This document shows positions 16,902 through 25,965 of a stretch of DNA of 64,000 bases, one piece after another. The notes beneath the pieces were generated by a model, which was not told the DNA's origin, ran no database searches, and was given only the letters and a program-made list of their open reading frames with translations. Each line of letters opens with the position of its first letter. The first letter of the stretch is position 1. The DNA lies in the NCBI RefSeq assembly GCF_040049255.1, contig NZ_JBDZDR010000006.1, positions 236,885 through 300,884 of the forward strand. The letters are read 5' to 3'. The translations under genes were made by a program, and so were the position numbers. This stretch comes from Pseudaminobacter sp040049255. Its GTDB lineage: Bacteria; Pseudomonadota; Alphaproteobacteria; Rhizobiales; Rhizobiaceae.

Positions 16902-19012
16902 GCCTTCCCCCAGTAGGATTGCTGCGCCGTCCAGTTCGGGTCGACGCCTTCGAGCTTCAGCCGCCCGACCCGGTTGTTGACGATGCCGCCGATATAAAGG
17001 TGGCCCTTGTGCTCGCGCATGGAGGTGATCATCGGATGGTTCTCGCCGCCGCGATCCCACAGCGCCTCGATGACGCGGCCCGCTTCATCGAAACGCAACA
17101 CGCAGCCGGTGTTGATGTTGGGATAGAGCCATTCGTCGGGTGCGACGCGCCGGGCCATGCGCCGGCGGAAGCCGGGCATCTTCAGTGCAAGGTCGAACGC
17201 GGGTGTCCGTATACCGACCAGCGCCAGCCAGTATGTGCCGTCCGAAGCTCGGTTGATGTTGTCGGGATAGCCCGGCAAATCGGAGATCACGGGCTCGACG
17301 GTTCCTTTCTTCGGTCCGTCGAACCAGTAGCGGCTGATACGGCAGGCCCAGGTCTCGGCGAACAGGAAGGACTGCCCGTCATGGGTCATGCAGATGCCGT
17401 TCGGGAACACCAGGTTCTTCAGCACCGTGCGCGTCCTGCCCGTGTTCGGATCGAAGCAGATGATGCGTCCGTTGCCTCGCGATTCCAGGCAGTCGACCGG
17501 CCATTCGTGCATGTCGTAGCGAACGGTGGCCTCGCTGAAGAAGACCCGTCCGTCCGGCGCGATGTCGAGATCGTCGGCCAGCCGCAGGCGGGAATCGTCA
17601 ACGACCGAGAACCAGGAGCGGTTGGTCTCGTCGGTGAGCCTTTCGATCTTCCGGTCCCGAGTGACGCGGTAGAGGCCCATGCCGCCGATGCAGCAGATCA
17701 GCGAGCCGTCACGCGCCATGGCCAGGCCCAGCGGCCTTCCTCCAACATGGGCGAAGACCTCCTGCCGCTCGTAATCCGGCGCCAGGAAACGAACGATGTC
17801 GCCCGTTCGGTTGCCGACATAGATGTTGTCGTCCTCGTCCAGGATGACGTCTTCCGGCCCGTCGATACGGCCGAGCCCGATCGCTTCGACCGGGCGTAGC
17901 CGATCGTTCAGAGCATAGGGCGACGCGCCGTCCGTTGCCGGCGCGGGAGGCAACTCGGCATAGGTGGGGGACACGTAGACTTTCGACAGGAACTTGTGGC
18001 GGTTCTTCAGCAAGCGCACGTCGACCGCCACTGCGGCCAGCAGCACCATGCCGAGCAGCAACGAGTTCGCGCCGCTGGTGACACCCATTCGCACCAGGCT
18101 GTTGACCATGATCATGACGGTGATGGAGCCGATGATCGCCTTGGCAGCGGAGCCGCGGCCTCCACCGAGGCTGTTGCCGCCGAGCACGGCCGCAGTCAGC
18201 GCCGCAATCTCGAGGCCGTTGCCGATGTCGGAGCCGGCAGCGCCCAGCCGCGAAGCGAAGAGCACGCCGGCGAGAGCGGCCAGCGTGCCGGACACCACGT
18301 AAGTCGCGCAGACGACCCTGCGCACCGGAATGCCGACATTGTGCGCCGAGCGCCGCGACCCGCCGACCGCGAGCACATGCCAGCCAGCGCTGGATCGGCT
18401 CAGCACAAGATGGGCGGCAAAGGCGACGACCAGGGCGACGACGACGCTGAACGGCAGGCCGAGCAGGTAACCTTCGCCGAACCAGTACCAGAGGTCGGAA
18501 TCCGGAAACGCCGTCGCGATCGCCACCGCATATTTCAGGAGCAGCATGTCGACCACCGCACGCACGATGATCAGCGTGACGAGCGTGGTGAGAAACGCGC
18601 GCAGTCGCAGATAACCGACGAGCAGCCCGTTCACCAGACCGACGGCCGCGCCGCAGGCAAGTGTCGCCGCCACCACCGCCGCGACAGGCCACCCCGCCAC
18701 GCTGAACAGCGCGAGCGCGACGATGTTGCCGAGTGCGAAGGTCGAACCAACGCTCAGGTCGATCCCCCCGGCCACGATCACGATCGTCAGCGCCAGCACG
18801 ATGAGCCCGAATTCGCCCCACTGCCGCATCAGGTTCGAAATGCTGGCGGCGTCGAAGAAATCCGGGATCAGCGATCCGAAGACGGCCACCACCGCCGTCA
18901 GGATCAGGAGCGGGATCGCGTTGTCGACCCAACGCTTGGTGAGTATCTCGCCGAGAAGGTGATCGGGCACGAGGCGGTAGCGCCAGCGCACCACGCTGTC
19001 TGAAAGGGCCAT
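16898..19012 (-). CDS. CUT2 ABC permease fused to SMP-30/strictosidine-synthase-like domain
   Basis: A 704-residue fusion. Residues about 1-335 are a ribose-type permease (IVIVAGGIDLSVGSTFALGN, TAAVLGGNSLGGGRGSA) with multiple membrane helices. Residues about 365-700 are a soluble propeller-type domain (LRPVEAIGLGRIDGPEDVI, FLFAETWACRISRYW, LPGYPDNINRASDGTYWLALVG). The first domain is an ordinary CUT2 permease length, so this is a gene fusion and not a long permease. The following gene repeats the second domain as a separate protein. The arrangement suggests a sugar-lactone or glycoside hydrolase tethered to the importer, presumably on the cytoplasmic face; topology is inferred. Confidence 0.85.
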   Translation of the reverse strand: MALSDSVVRWRYRLVPDHLLGEILTKRWVDNAIPLLILTAVVAVFGSLIPDFFDAASISNLMRQWGEFGLIVLALTIVIVAGGIDLSVGSTFALGNIVALALFSVAGWPVAAVVAATLACGAAVGLVNGLLVGYLRLRAFLTTLVTLIIVRAVVDMLLLKYAVAIATAFPDSDLWYWFGEGYLLGLPFSVVVALVVAFAAHLVLSRSSAGWHVLAVGGSRRSAHNVGIPVRRVVCATYVVSGTLAALAGVLFASRLGAAGSDIGNGLEIAALTAAVLGGNSLGGGRGSAAKAIIGSITVMIMVNSLVRMGVTSGANSLLLGMVLLAAVAVDVRLLKNRHKFLSKVYVSPTYAELPPAPATDGASPYALNDRLRPVEAIGLGRIDGPEDVILDEDDNIYVGNRTGDIVRFLAPDYERQEVFAHVGGRPLGLAMARDGSLICCIGGMGLYRVTRDRKIERLTDETNRSWFSVVDDSRLRLADDLDIAPDGRVFFSEATVRYDMHEWPVDCLESRGNGRIICFDPNTGRTRTVLKNLVFPNGICMTHDGQSFLFAETWACRISRYWFDGPKKGTVEPVISDLPGYPDNINRASDGTYWLALVGIRTPAFDLALKMPGFRRRMARRVAPDEWLYPNINTGCVLRFDEAGRVIEALWDRGGENHPMITSMREHKGHLYIGGIVNNRVGRLKLEGVDPNWTAQQSYWGKA

Positions 19013-19077
19013 GGTCTATGCTCGGATTGAAAAATGCGGCACCGACAGCCTGTCGCTGCCAGTGCCGCTGTCAAAGG

Positions 19078-20073
19078 TCAGCCCTTTTCAGGCATGTCCC
19101 AGCAGGAAGCCGGCGTCATGTTGTCCTTCGTCAGGAAGGTCAGCGGCGTGAAAAGCGTCGTCCTGGTGCTGCCGGGCGCCTGGCCCTGCTGCAGCAGGTG
19201 CTTGATCATGGTCGCCATGTCGCGCGCCTGTCCCGGCACGAAGAAGACGGCGACCTCGGAATAGCTTCCGTCGGTGAGCCCGTCGCAGGCCAGGCGGCTG
19301 CCGCCACCTTGAGTCAGCATGTAGACGTCCTTGCCGGATTCCTTGATGGCCGCCGCCGTGCCGATGTCCATAACATCCCAGAACCCGGTGACGCCGCAGA
19401 GATCAGGGTGCTGCTGGATGACGGTCGCGGTGATGTTCCTCGCCTTCGTCGAATCCCAGTCCGCCGCCTGGTTCGAGACGATCTGCATGTCGGGATGCTG
19501 CGACAGGACGTTGTTGATGCCCTGCATCTGGTAGACGCTTGCCGCGGCCGTCAGCACGCCCTGCGTGATCGCCACCTTGCCGCTTCCGCCATTGGCCGGG
19601 GAACATTTGTCCAAAAGGCGCTGGCCGATCTGCTCGCCCATAGCGACATAGTCGGCGCCCACGAACACGTCGGTCGAGTAGGCGGAACGCATGTTCACCT
19701 GCACGACGTAGATGCCCGCTTCCTCAGCCTTCTTGAGCAGACGTGCATAGGACTGGACGTCGGGATTGTGCACGACGATGACGTCCGGCTTCTCGGTGAT
19801 AAGCGCGGTGAGCGCCTGCGCGCCCGCGTCCGTGTTGAAGTTCGGGTCGCGAATGTCGAACGTCACGCCGAGCGGCGCGAAGGCCTCCTTGAGACCCGCG
19901 GCCCAGCCTTCCGTAAGGTCGATGCCCATGGCTACGGGCAGAAAGGCGATGCGCTTGCCCTTGAACGAATCGTAATACGACCGGGTCGGATCATCGATGC
20001 CCTCCTGCGCCACGGCAGCGCCGGCACAGAGGGCAAATGCTGCGGCGATGATGCCGGTCTTGAACAGTTTCAT
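19078..20073 (-). CDS. Periplasmic sugar-binding protein of ABC transporter
   Basis: A 331-residue periplasmic binding protein of the ribose/galactose type (Peripla_BP_4). A clear signal peptide (MKLFKTGIIAAAFALCAGAAVAQ) is followed by GKRIAFLPVAMGIDLTEGWAAGLKEAF. ITEKPDVIVVHNPDV and ATAVIQQHPDL-type stretches mark the two lobes. GGGAGGAGAGAT precedes the ATG. It sits between permease genes of the same operon (24 bp after the permease ending at 20098) and supplies substrate to them. The ligand is unknown; the propeller domains nearby hint at a lactone or glycoside. Confidence 0.9.
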   Translation of the reverse strand: MKLFKTGIIAAAFALCAGAAVAQEGIDDPTRSYYDSFKGKRIAFLPVAMGIDLTEGWAAGLKEAFAPLGVTFDIRDPNFNTDAGAQALTALITEKPDVIVVHNPDVQSYARLLKKAEEAGIYVVQVNMRSAYSTDVFVGADYVAMGEQIGQRLLDKCSPANGGSGKVAITQGVLTAAASVYQMQGINNVLSQHPDMQIVSNQAADWDSTKARNITATVIQQHPDLCGVTGFWDVMDIGTAAAIKESGKDVYMLTQGGGSRLACDGLTDGSYSEVAVFFVPGQARDMATMIKHLLQQGQAPGSTRTTLFTPLTFLTKDNMTPASCWDMPEKG

Positions 20074-20097
20074 ATCTCTCCTCCCTTGAGAAAATGG

Positions 20098-21072
20098 CTA
20101 GATGTCACCCTGCTGCGCGGTCTGCTCGTCGCGCGGGTTGAGGACCGTGTCGATCACGATCGCCGTGAGAAGTAGAACGCCCTTGATGACGTTCTGGACG
20201 GTGTACTGGATGTCCATGATCGTCATGCCGTTGAGCAGGACGCCGATCAGCAGGGTGCCGACTATGACGTTGCGGATACCGCCACTTCCGCCCGAGAGAC
20301 CTATTCCCCCGAGAACGACCACCAGGATCACGTCGTAGATATAGGTGGACAGCGCAAGCCGCGTGTTCATGCTCGCCACGGACGCGGCGGTTATGATGCC
20401 GGCTACATAGCCTATCAGCGCCGAAATGACGTATTGCTGCACGATCACAGGCCGAACAGCGATCCCGGTTATCCGCGCGGCGAGGATGTTGTCGCCCACT
20501 GCCCGCAGGTACCGGCCCGACTTCGCATAACGCAGGAAGAGATGGCCGGCGAGGCATACCGCGGCAAACAGGAAGATCGGCACAGGAACCCCGAACAGCG
20601 AACCCTGCCCGGCCCACAGCAGCGTGTCCGCCGCCTTGGGCATATAGGCAACCTCCATATTGAAGAGGAAATAGCGGCCTATCCCGTAGACGAGGGTTCC
20701 CATGGCGAGCGTGGCGAAGATGGCCGGAATTTCCGCATAGGCGACGAGCCAGCCGTTGAGCACCCCGATCGCAAGGGCGAAAGCCAGTCCGAGTGCGAGC
20801 GCCTGCGGCATGGGCATGCCGCCCGAGATCAGGCTGAGTGTCCACGCGACGGAGATGGCCATAAGCGCGACCAGCGACAGGTCGATGCCGCGACCGATCA
20901 CCACGATGCCCATCGCAACGCCGAGTATTCCGAGGACAGAGACGCTGCGCACAAGATTGACCAGATTGTTCGCGGTGAGAAAGCCCGGGAGGGCCAGCGC
21001 GAAACCAAGGCACAGCAGCAAGGCGAGACCGAAGACAATCTGCTCCTGGCTCATGCGTCCCCAAAACGGCAT
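20098..21072 (-). CDS. CUT2-type ABC transporter permease
   Basis: A 324-residue RbsC-like permease with GRGIDLSLVALMAISVAW, LNGWLVAYAEIPAIFATLA and DVILVVVLGGIGLSGGSGG. It is a close paralogue of the permease at 144-1172. It is the first gene of the transport/catabolic operon and faces the AraC gene across a 220 bp divergent intergenic region (21073-21292) that should hold both promoters. With the fusion permease at 16898-19012 it can form a heterodimeric channel. Confidence 0.9.
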   Translation of the reverse strand: MPFWGRMSQEQIVFGLALLLCLGFALALPGFLTANNLVNLVRSVSVLGILGVAMGIVVIGRGIDLSLVALMAISVAWTLSLISGGMPMPQALALGLAFALAIGVLNGWLVAYAEIPAIFATLAMGTLVYGIGRYFLFNMEVAYMPKAADTLLWAGQGSLFGVPVPIFLFAAVCLAGHLFLRYAKSGRYLRAVGDNILAARITGIAVRPVIVQQYVISALIGYVAGIITAASVASMNTRLALSTYIYDVILVVVLGGIGLSGGSGGIRNVIVGTLLIGVLLNGMTIMDIQYTVQNVIKGVLLLTAIVIDTVLNPRDEQTAQQGDI

Positions 21073-21292
21073 ACCGGCCTCCCTCCCATGCGACCGCCCC
21101 GCAACCTGAAACTAGCGACGGCGGCCGCCTGTTTCTTGCGTGAGGATGCACAGCTTTTCCCTGAGAGCGCAGTCGGCGAGGCGGCGCTGGACGACCAGCT
21201 GCGCGGCCACTATCATCCATCCAAATGTGGGAATGCGAAGGGGAAGGTTCGCCTCGAGCAGGCGGAAGCGTTGCCACGGGTTGGGGGGACCC

Positions 21293-22234
21293 ATGGACCT
21301 TGTTTTCTCGACGGAAAGTCTTCCGTCGTCGGATCGCTATCGTGCCTGGCGCGACGCGATATGCGATGTCTATGTCAATGTCGACGTCAAGGCGGCGGAT
21401 CCCGAACGCTATCGCGGTTTTATCCGCGAGGCGAAGTTCGGCGAGATCGTGCTGACCGACATCCTGCTGTCCGAACAGCGTATTCAGCGCAACAACAGGC
21501 ACATCGCGCGGCTCGACAAGGATTGCTATTATCTGCAGCTATTGCTGAAGGGGCGCATCAGCGTGCTCCAGCGGGGGGAGACGCATAATTCGAACGCCGC
21601 CCGCGGCGCCATCTTTTCGGCCACCGAGCAATATGTGCTTTACGGCCACGGCGAGGTACGCTCGTTCTATCTCGAGATTCCGAGCGACGATTTTGCCCAG
21701 CGTTTCCCGCGCGAGCGCATCCCCGTGTCGGCGATAATCAACACGACCCAGGGATTGGGCCGCATCGCGACGGAGTTCTGCGCGACATTGGCCACCGAAG
21801 GCTCCAGGCTCGACGAAGACGTGCGGGCGAGCCTCGGTAACCAGTTGATGGACATGCTGGCCTTCACCATGCTGAGCTCCGAAGGCAACATGGCAGAGGC
21901 GGAAGGTTCGATAAAGAAAGCGCGCCTGAGGTCGATCCAGCTTTGGATCGAGAAACATGTCGACGATCCCAACTTGTCACTGGAGAAGGTGGCGGCCGCC
22001 AACGGCGTATCGCTGCGCTATCTGCACGTCCTTTTCGAAGGTTGCGAGATGTCTGCGTCGGAATGGATATGGAACCGCCGCCTGCAGCTTGCATATGACT
22101 GCCTAGCGCGCGGCGACTCGCGGTCGATCACCTCCGTCGCCTTCGACCACGGCTTCAGCAGTTCGGCGCATTTCTCCACGATCTTCCGCCGCAAATACGG
22201 CGCCTCGCCGCGCGATGTGAGCCGACGGGGATAG
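21293..22234 (+). CDS. AraC-family transcriptional regulator
   Basis: A 313-residue regulator. The C-terminal ~100 residues form the two-helix-turn-helix AraC domain (LSLEKVAAANGVSLRYLHVLFEG, then SITSVAFDHGFSSSAHFSTIFRRKYGASP). The N-terminal ~200 residues look like the AraC-binding-like domain of the NimR/FeaR group. The ATG at 21293 follows GGGGGGACCC; the frame is open to 21140, but that part lies in the promoter region. Divergent from the CUT2 operon, it is the obvious candidate activator of that operon. Confidence 0.85.
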   Translation: MDLVFSTESLPSSDRYRAWRDAICDVYVNVDVKAADPERYRGFIREAKFGEIVLTDILLSEQRIQRNNRHIARLDKDCYYLQLLLKGRISVLQRGETHNSNAARGAIFSATEQYVLYGHGEVRSFYLEIPSDDFAQRFPRERIPVSAIINTTQGLGRIATEFCATLATEGSRLDEDVRASLGNQLMDMLAFTMLSSEGNMAEAEGSIKKARLRSIQLWIEKHVDDPNLSLEKVAAANGVSLRYLHVLFEGCEMSASEWIWNRRLQLAYDCLARGDSRSITSVAFDHGFSSSAHFSTIFRRKYGASPRDVSRRG

Positions 22235-22510
22235 CCGGGCGGCTAGCAGGCGCCGTGCTGACCTTGAGCAGTGCCGAAGCTGGAACAGGCTCGCAGTATA
22301 GGTGCCCCGGTAGAATTCGAGGACGAGCGAGACCGCTCACCGACGGCTATGCGCCACCGAGCCTCCGCGATGTGTGGCATTCGAATGAGCCGGTTTAACG
22401 ACTGGCGTAAGGAAGACCGGCCGTGGCGCGCGTCGATCAGGACGGCTATGTTCTCGACGAAATCGTCCCGAGCCGACCGGCGAGCCGACGACTGACCGGC
22501 GCAGCAGGTC

Positions 22511-23413
22511 TCATCGACTATCCTGGCCAGTCACTGAGTCTTTTATAATATTTCCCACCACGGAAGAGACACGATCCCGCCAGTCTCCAGCGCGGTAGCC
22601 GAAATCGTTGGCGAAGCGCTCTGAATTCAGCTCGGAATTCGCCGGCCTCAAGGCCATGGCCACCCACTGATCACTGGCTATTGGCTCGACATCGGCGATC
22701 GGGCCACCCACTGCCTTGCTAATCTCAAGGATTTGCCTTGCCAACTCATACCAGCTCGCCCTGCCCTGCCCGGCAAGGTGATACAGACCTTGCGGAAAGC
22801 CTTGGTGGTCGCGCCGGAAGCGTGCTGCCGCCAGCAAACCGTCAGCTAGATCGTGCGCTGCAGTGGGGTTCCCGAATTGGTCCGCGACCACCTGAAGCCT
22901 CTTCCGCGTTTGCGCCGCCGACAAAATGGTCTTGACGAAGTTTCGACCATATTGGCTGAAGACCCATGCCGTTCGAACAACCAGATGATCCGGGTTCTGC
23001 GAGCGGACTGCCAGTTCGCCCGCGAGCTTGCTGCACCCGTAGACTGTTTGTGGATTGGGCCCATCCGACTCGACATACGGTTCACCAGATTTGCCATCGA
23101 ACACATAGTCAGTCGAAACCTGGATGATGGGAATAGCCGCCATTCGAGTCAGTCGCGCCAATTCGGCGGGGGCTTCGGCGTTTATCCTGAATGCTCGCTG
23201 AGGCTCATCTTCCTGCTGATCAACTCCGGTATGCGCGGCTGCATTGATGACCATATCAGGCGCGACGGACTTCAGCACCGAGGCGAACGCCGAAGGGTTC
23301 TCAAGATCCAACTCCGGCCGGCCGGCGAGCACGATTTCGATGCCTCGGCCCTGCGCCCGGACCGCCAGTGAACGAGCCAACTGCCCATTCTTTCCGGTGA
23401 CGAGGATTTTCAT
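22511..23413 (-). CDS. rfbD: dTDP-4-dehydrorhamnose reductase
   Basis: A 300-residue RmlD-type enzyme, last step of dTDP-L-rhamnose synthesis. Seen: KILVTGKNGQLARSL (NADPH-binding), VINAAAHTGVDQQEDEP, IQVSTDYVFDGKSGEPY and VYGCSKLAGE (catalytic Tyr and Lys). The start overlaps the rfbB stop by 4 bp. Last gene of the leftward polysaccharide operon. rmlD/wga-type names are also in use. Confidence 0.93.
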   Translation of the reverse strand: MKILVTGKNGQLARSLAVRAQGRGIEIVLAGRPELDLENPSAFASVLKSVAPDMVINAAAHTGVDQQEDEPQRAFRINAEAPAELARLTRMAAIPIIQVSTDYVFDGKSGEPYVESDGPNPQTVYGCSKLAGELAVRSQNPDHLVVRTAWVFSQYGRNFVKTILSAAQTRKRLQVVADQFGNPTAAHDLADGLLAAARFRRDHQGFPQGLYHLAGQGRASWYELARQILEISKAVGGPIADVEPIASDQWVAMALRPANSELNSERFANDFGYRAGDWRDRVSSVVGNIIKDSVTGQDSR

Positions 23414-24489
23414 CCAGCGCTCGCCAGTCCCAGACGAGTCCCGTCGAACAACTGCTCACGGATTGGTCTCCACCACCAGCTATTGTCCAGAAACCAGTCG
23501 ACCGTACGGGCGAGTCCCGTTTCGAAGGTTTCAAGCGGACGCCAAGCCAATTCGCGCTCGCTCTTGGCCGGATCGATGGCATAACGCCGGTCGTGCCCCG
23601 GTCGGTCGGCGACGAAAGTTATAAGATCCGTATATGAACCTCCTCCCATTCGCGGGCGCCTTGCGTCGAGCAGCGCGCAAATGGTTCGGACCACCTCAAG
23701 ATTGGTCCGCTCCGCCCGGCCGCCGATATTGTAACTTTCGCCGTCCCGCCCCTTGCTCATTACCGCTTCAAGCGCGCGAGCGTGGTCCTCGACGTACAGC
23801 CAATCGCGCACATTGGCGCCCCGTCCGTACACGGGCAGAGGACGCTCATCGAGGGCGTTTGTGATCATGAGCGGTATAAGCTTTTCCGGATAATGAAACG
23901 GGCCGTAGTTGTTCGAGCAATTCGAGATGACGACCGGCAGCCCATAGGTTTCGCGCCATGCGCGGACAAAATGGTCCGACGCCGCCTTCGACGCAGAATA
24001 GGGCGAGGACGGCTTGTAAGGGGTCTGCTCGGTAAAGACACCGGAATCGAAGGGCAGGTCTCCGAATACTTCGTCCGTGGAAACATGGTGGAAGCGAAAG
24101 CCCATGCGGGCGTCATCACCAAGCTTACGCCAATGATCGGCCGCGGCGGCAAGCATGCTTACCGTTCCCGCGACATTGGTGTTCACGAAAACCATGGGCC
24201 CGTCGATGGACCTGTCGACATGGCTTTCAGCCGCCAGATGCATGATCCGATCCACCTTTTCGGCAGCCAGAATCCGCCTCACGGACCTGGTGTCGCAAAT
24301 ATCTGCGCGGTGAAAGACATAGTTCGGATGCCCCTCGATGTCGCGTAGCGATGTGAGACTGCCGGCATAGGTCAGCTTGTCGAGATTGACGACGCGATAG
24401 CGCTCGGTGTGGATCAGATGGCGGCAGACGGCAGAGCCGATGAAACCCGCACCGCCCGTAACGAGGACTGTTGGCAAGGCGTGCTTCAC
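23410..24489 (-). CDS. rfbB: dTDP-glucose 4,6-dehydratase
   Basis: A 359-residue extended SDR making dTDP-4-keto-6-deoxyglucose. Seen: VTGGAGFIGSAVCRHL, NLDKLTYAGSL, HLAAESHVDRSIDGP, HVSTDEVFGDL (catalytic Asp-Glu) and YSASKAASDH (Tyr/Lys). Both ends overlap the neighbouring rfb genes by 4 bp, so the operon is translationally coupled. Slightly longer than the usual ~350 residues. Confidence 0.95.
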   Translation of the reverse strand: MKHALPTVLVTGGAGFIGSAVCRHLIHTERYRVVNLDKLTYAGSLTSLRDIEGHPNYVFHRADICDTRSVRRILAAEKVDRIMHLAAESHVDRSIDGPMVFVNTNVAGTVSMLAAAADHWRKLGDDARMGFRFHHVSTDEVFGDLPFDSGVFTEQTPYKPSSPYSASKAASDHFVRAWRETYGLPVVISNCSNNYGPFHYPEKLIPLMITNALDERPLPVYGRGANVRDWLYVEDHARALEAVMSKGRDGESYNIGGRAERTNLEVVRTICALLDARRPRMGGGSYTDLITFVADRPGHDRRYAIDPAKSERELAWRPLETFETGLARTVDWFLDNSWWWRPIREQLFDGTRLGLASAG

Positions 24490-25049
24490 TGGTAAACAAA
24501 TCCGGTTTCCAGATCGGCCAGGAACGGCGCGGCTTCATCCTTGGCGGAGAGAACCATGTCGGTCGCCGGGACTGGCCAGTCTATCGCGATATCGGGATCA
24601 TCGAAGCGGATGGACCTGTCATGAGGAGCCGAATAGGGAGCCGAGACCTTGTAGACGACCTCTGTGTCGGGCTCGAGCGTGACGAAGCCGTGCGCAAAGC
24701 CCTTGGGCACAAGGACCTGGTTCCATTGCCGACCTGAAAGCGTGACGGCGATCCATTTTCCGAATGTCGGCGAGCCTCGGCGAATATCGACTGCGACATC
24801 GAACACGGAGCCGCGAAGAACGCGCACGAGTTTGTCCTGCGCAAATGGCGGCATCTGAAAATGCAGGCCCCGCATTACGCCTCGCGTGCGCGAAAACGAG
24901 TGATTGTCCTGCACGAAATCGATCGAGATGCCGGCTTTTGCAAGTTTCGCAGCATTCCAGGTTTCCGAGAAGAAGCCTCGCGCATCATCGAACTTTGGAG
25001 GGCGAATCTCAAAAACACCTTCCAACCCAAGGCTCAGCACATCAACCAT
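24486..25049 (-). CDS. rfbC: dTDP-4-dehydrorhamnose 3,5-epimerase
   Basis: A 187-residue cupin-fold epimerase. Seen: DARGFFSETWN, FVQDNHSFSRTRGVMRGLHFQ (catalytic His region), WNQVLVPKGFAHGFVTLEPDTEVVYK. The ATG at 25049 gives the family's usual length and overlaps the end of rfbA by 8 bp. An upstream in-frame ATG at 25088 would add 13 residues inside rfbA and is less likely. Confidence 0.93.
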   Translation of the reverse strand: MVDVLSLGLEGVFEIRPPKFDDARGFFSETWNAAKLAKAGISIDFVQDNHSFSRTRGVMRGLHFQMPPFAQDKLVRVLRGSVFDVAVDIRRGSPTFGKWIAVTLSGRQWNQVLVPKGFAHGFVTLEPDTEVVYKVSAPYSAPHDRSIRFDDPDIAIDWPVPATDMVLSAKDEAAPFLADLETGFVYQ

Positions 25050-25923
25050 GGGCGAGTTCCCGAACCCGGCGCTCAAGATAGCGTGCATAGTCGGTCTTGC
25101 CCAAGGAGGCGGCTCTCGCCAGCACTTCGGCTTCGCTCAACCAGCCCAGTTCGAAGCCGATCTCCTCGGGGCACATGATTTTGATGCCTTGACGAAGCTC
25201 TATAGTACGAACAAACGACGACGCATCGTGCAAGCTGTCGTGCGTCCCCGTGTCCAGCCAGGCGTAGCCTCGGCCAAGCCGCATGACATGCAGCTTGCCC
25301 TGGTCGAGATAGGCTCTGTTGACATCCGTGATCTCGCGCTCGCCTCTTGCCGAAGGCCTGACTGACGAAGCGATCTCGACGACCGAGTTGTCATAGAAAT
25401 AGAGTCCGGTGACGGCCCAGTTGGAACGTGGTTGAGCCGGCTTTTCTTCGATGGAGAGCGCCCGCTGGGTTTCACGGTCGAAATACACCACGCCATAGCG
25501 CTGCGGATCCTCGACCTGATAGGCGAAGACAGAGGCTCCGCTGGTTCGCCTCACAGCTGCCCGACAGTGCTGTGAAAGGCCATCGCCATAAAAGATGTTG
25601 TCGCCAAGTATGAGCGCCACTGGATCATCGCCGATAAATTCGCTTCCGATGATGAAGGCTTCGGCCAATCCGTTCGGCGTAGGCTGCTCGGCATAAGACA
25701 GCGCAATGCCGAACGCGGAACCATCGCCTAAAAGACGCTGAAACTGCGGCAGATCCTGCGGCGTTGAGATGACAAGAATCTCCCGTATGCCCGCCAGCAT
25801 CAAGACGCTCAGCGGATAGTAGATCATCGGCTTGTCGTAGATCGGCAGTATCTGCTTCGATACTGCGAGTGTAGCGGGGTAAAGCCTTGTCCCACTACCG
25901 CCGGCTAGAATTATACCCTTCAC
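25042..25923 (-). CDS. rfbA: Glucose-1-phosphate thymidylyltransferase
   Basis: A 293-residue nucleotidyltransferase forming dTDP-glucose from dTTP and glucose-1-phosphate. Seen: KGIILAGGSGTRLYPAT (nucleotide loop), VSKQILPIYDKPMIYYPLS, LILGDNIFYG, VEKP-equivalent IEEKPAQPRSN and AWLDTGTHDSL. The start codon is GTG at 25923 with AAGGAG upstream. First of four rfb genes in the order A-C-B-D that supply dTDP-L-rhamnose (or an intermediate) to the cluster's glycosyltransferases. Confidence 0.95.
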   Translation of the reverse strand: MKGIILAGGSGTRLYPATLAVSKQILPIYDKPMIYYPLSVLMLAGIREILVISTPQDLPQFQRLLGDGSAFGIALSYAEQPTPNGLAEAFIIGSEFIGDDPVALILGDNIFYGDGLSQHCRAAVRRTSGASVFAYQVEDPQRYGVVYFDRETQRALSIEEKPAQPRSNWAVTGLYFYDNSVVEIASSVRPSARGEREITDVNRAYLDQGKLHVMRLGRGYAWLDTGTHDSLHDASSFVRTIELRQGIKIMCPEEIGFELGWLSEAEVLARAASLGKTDYARYLERRVRELAHG

Positions 25924-25965
25924 GGAGGGCTCCTTCCCCTGCTTTGCTTCTTGCTCGGCCCATCA

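Noticed and set aside
17996..19003. Plus-strand open frame opposite the fusion permease, His/Asp-rich
   Set aside because: Antisense of hydrophobic membrane helices often gives such a composition; no start signal.
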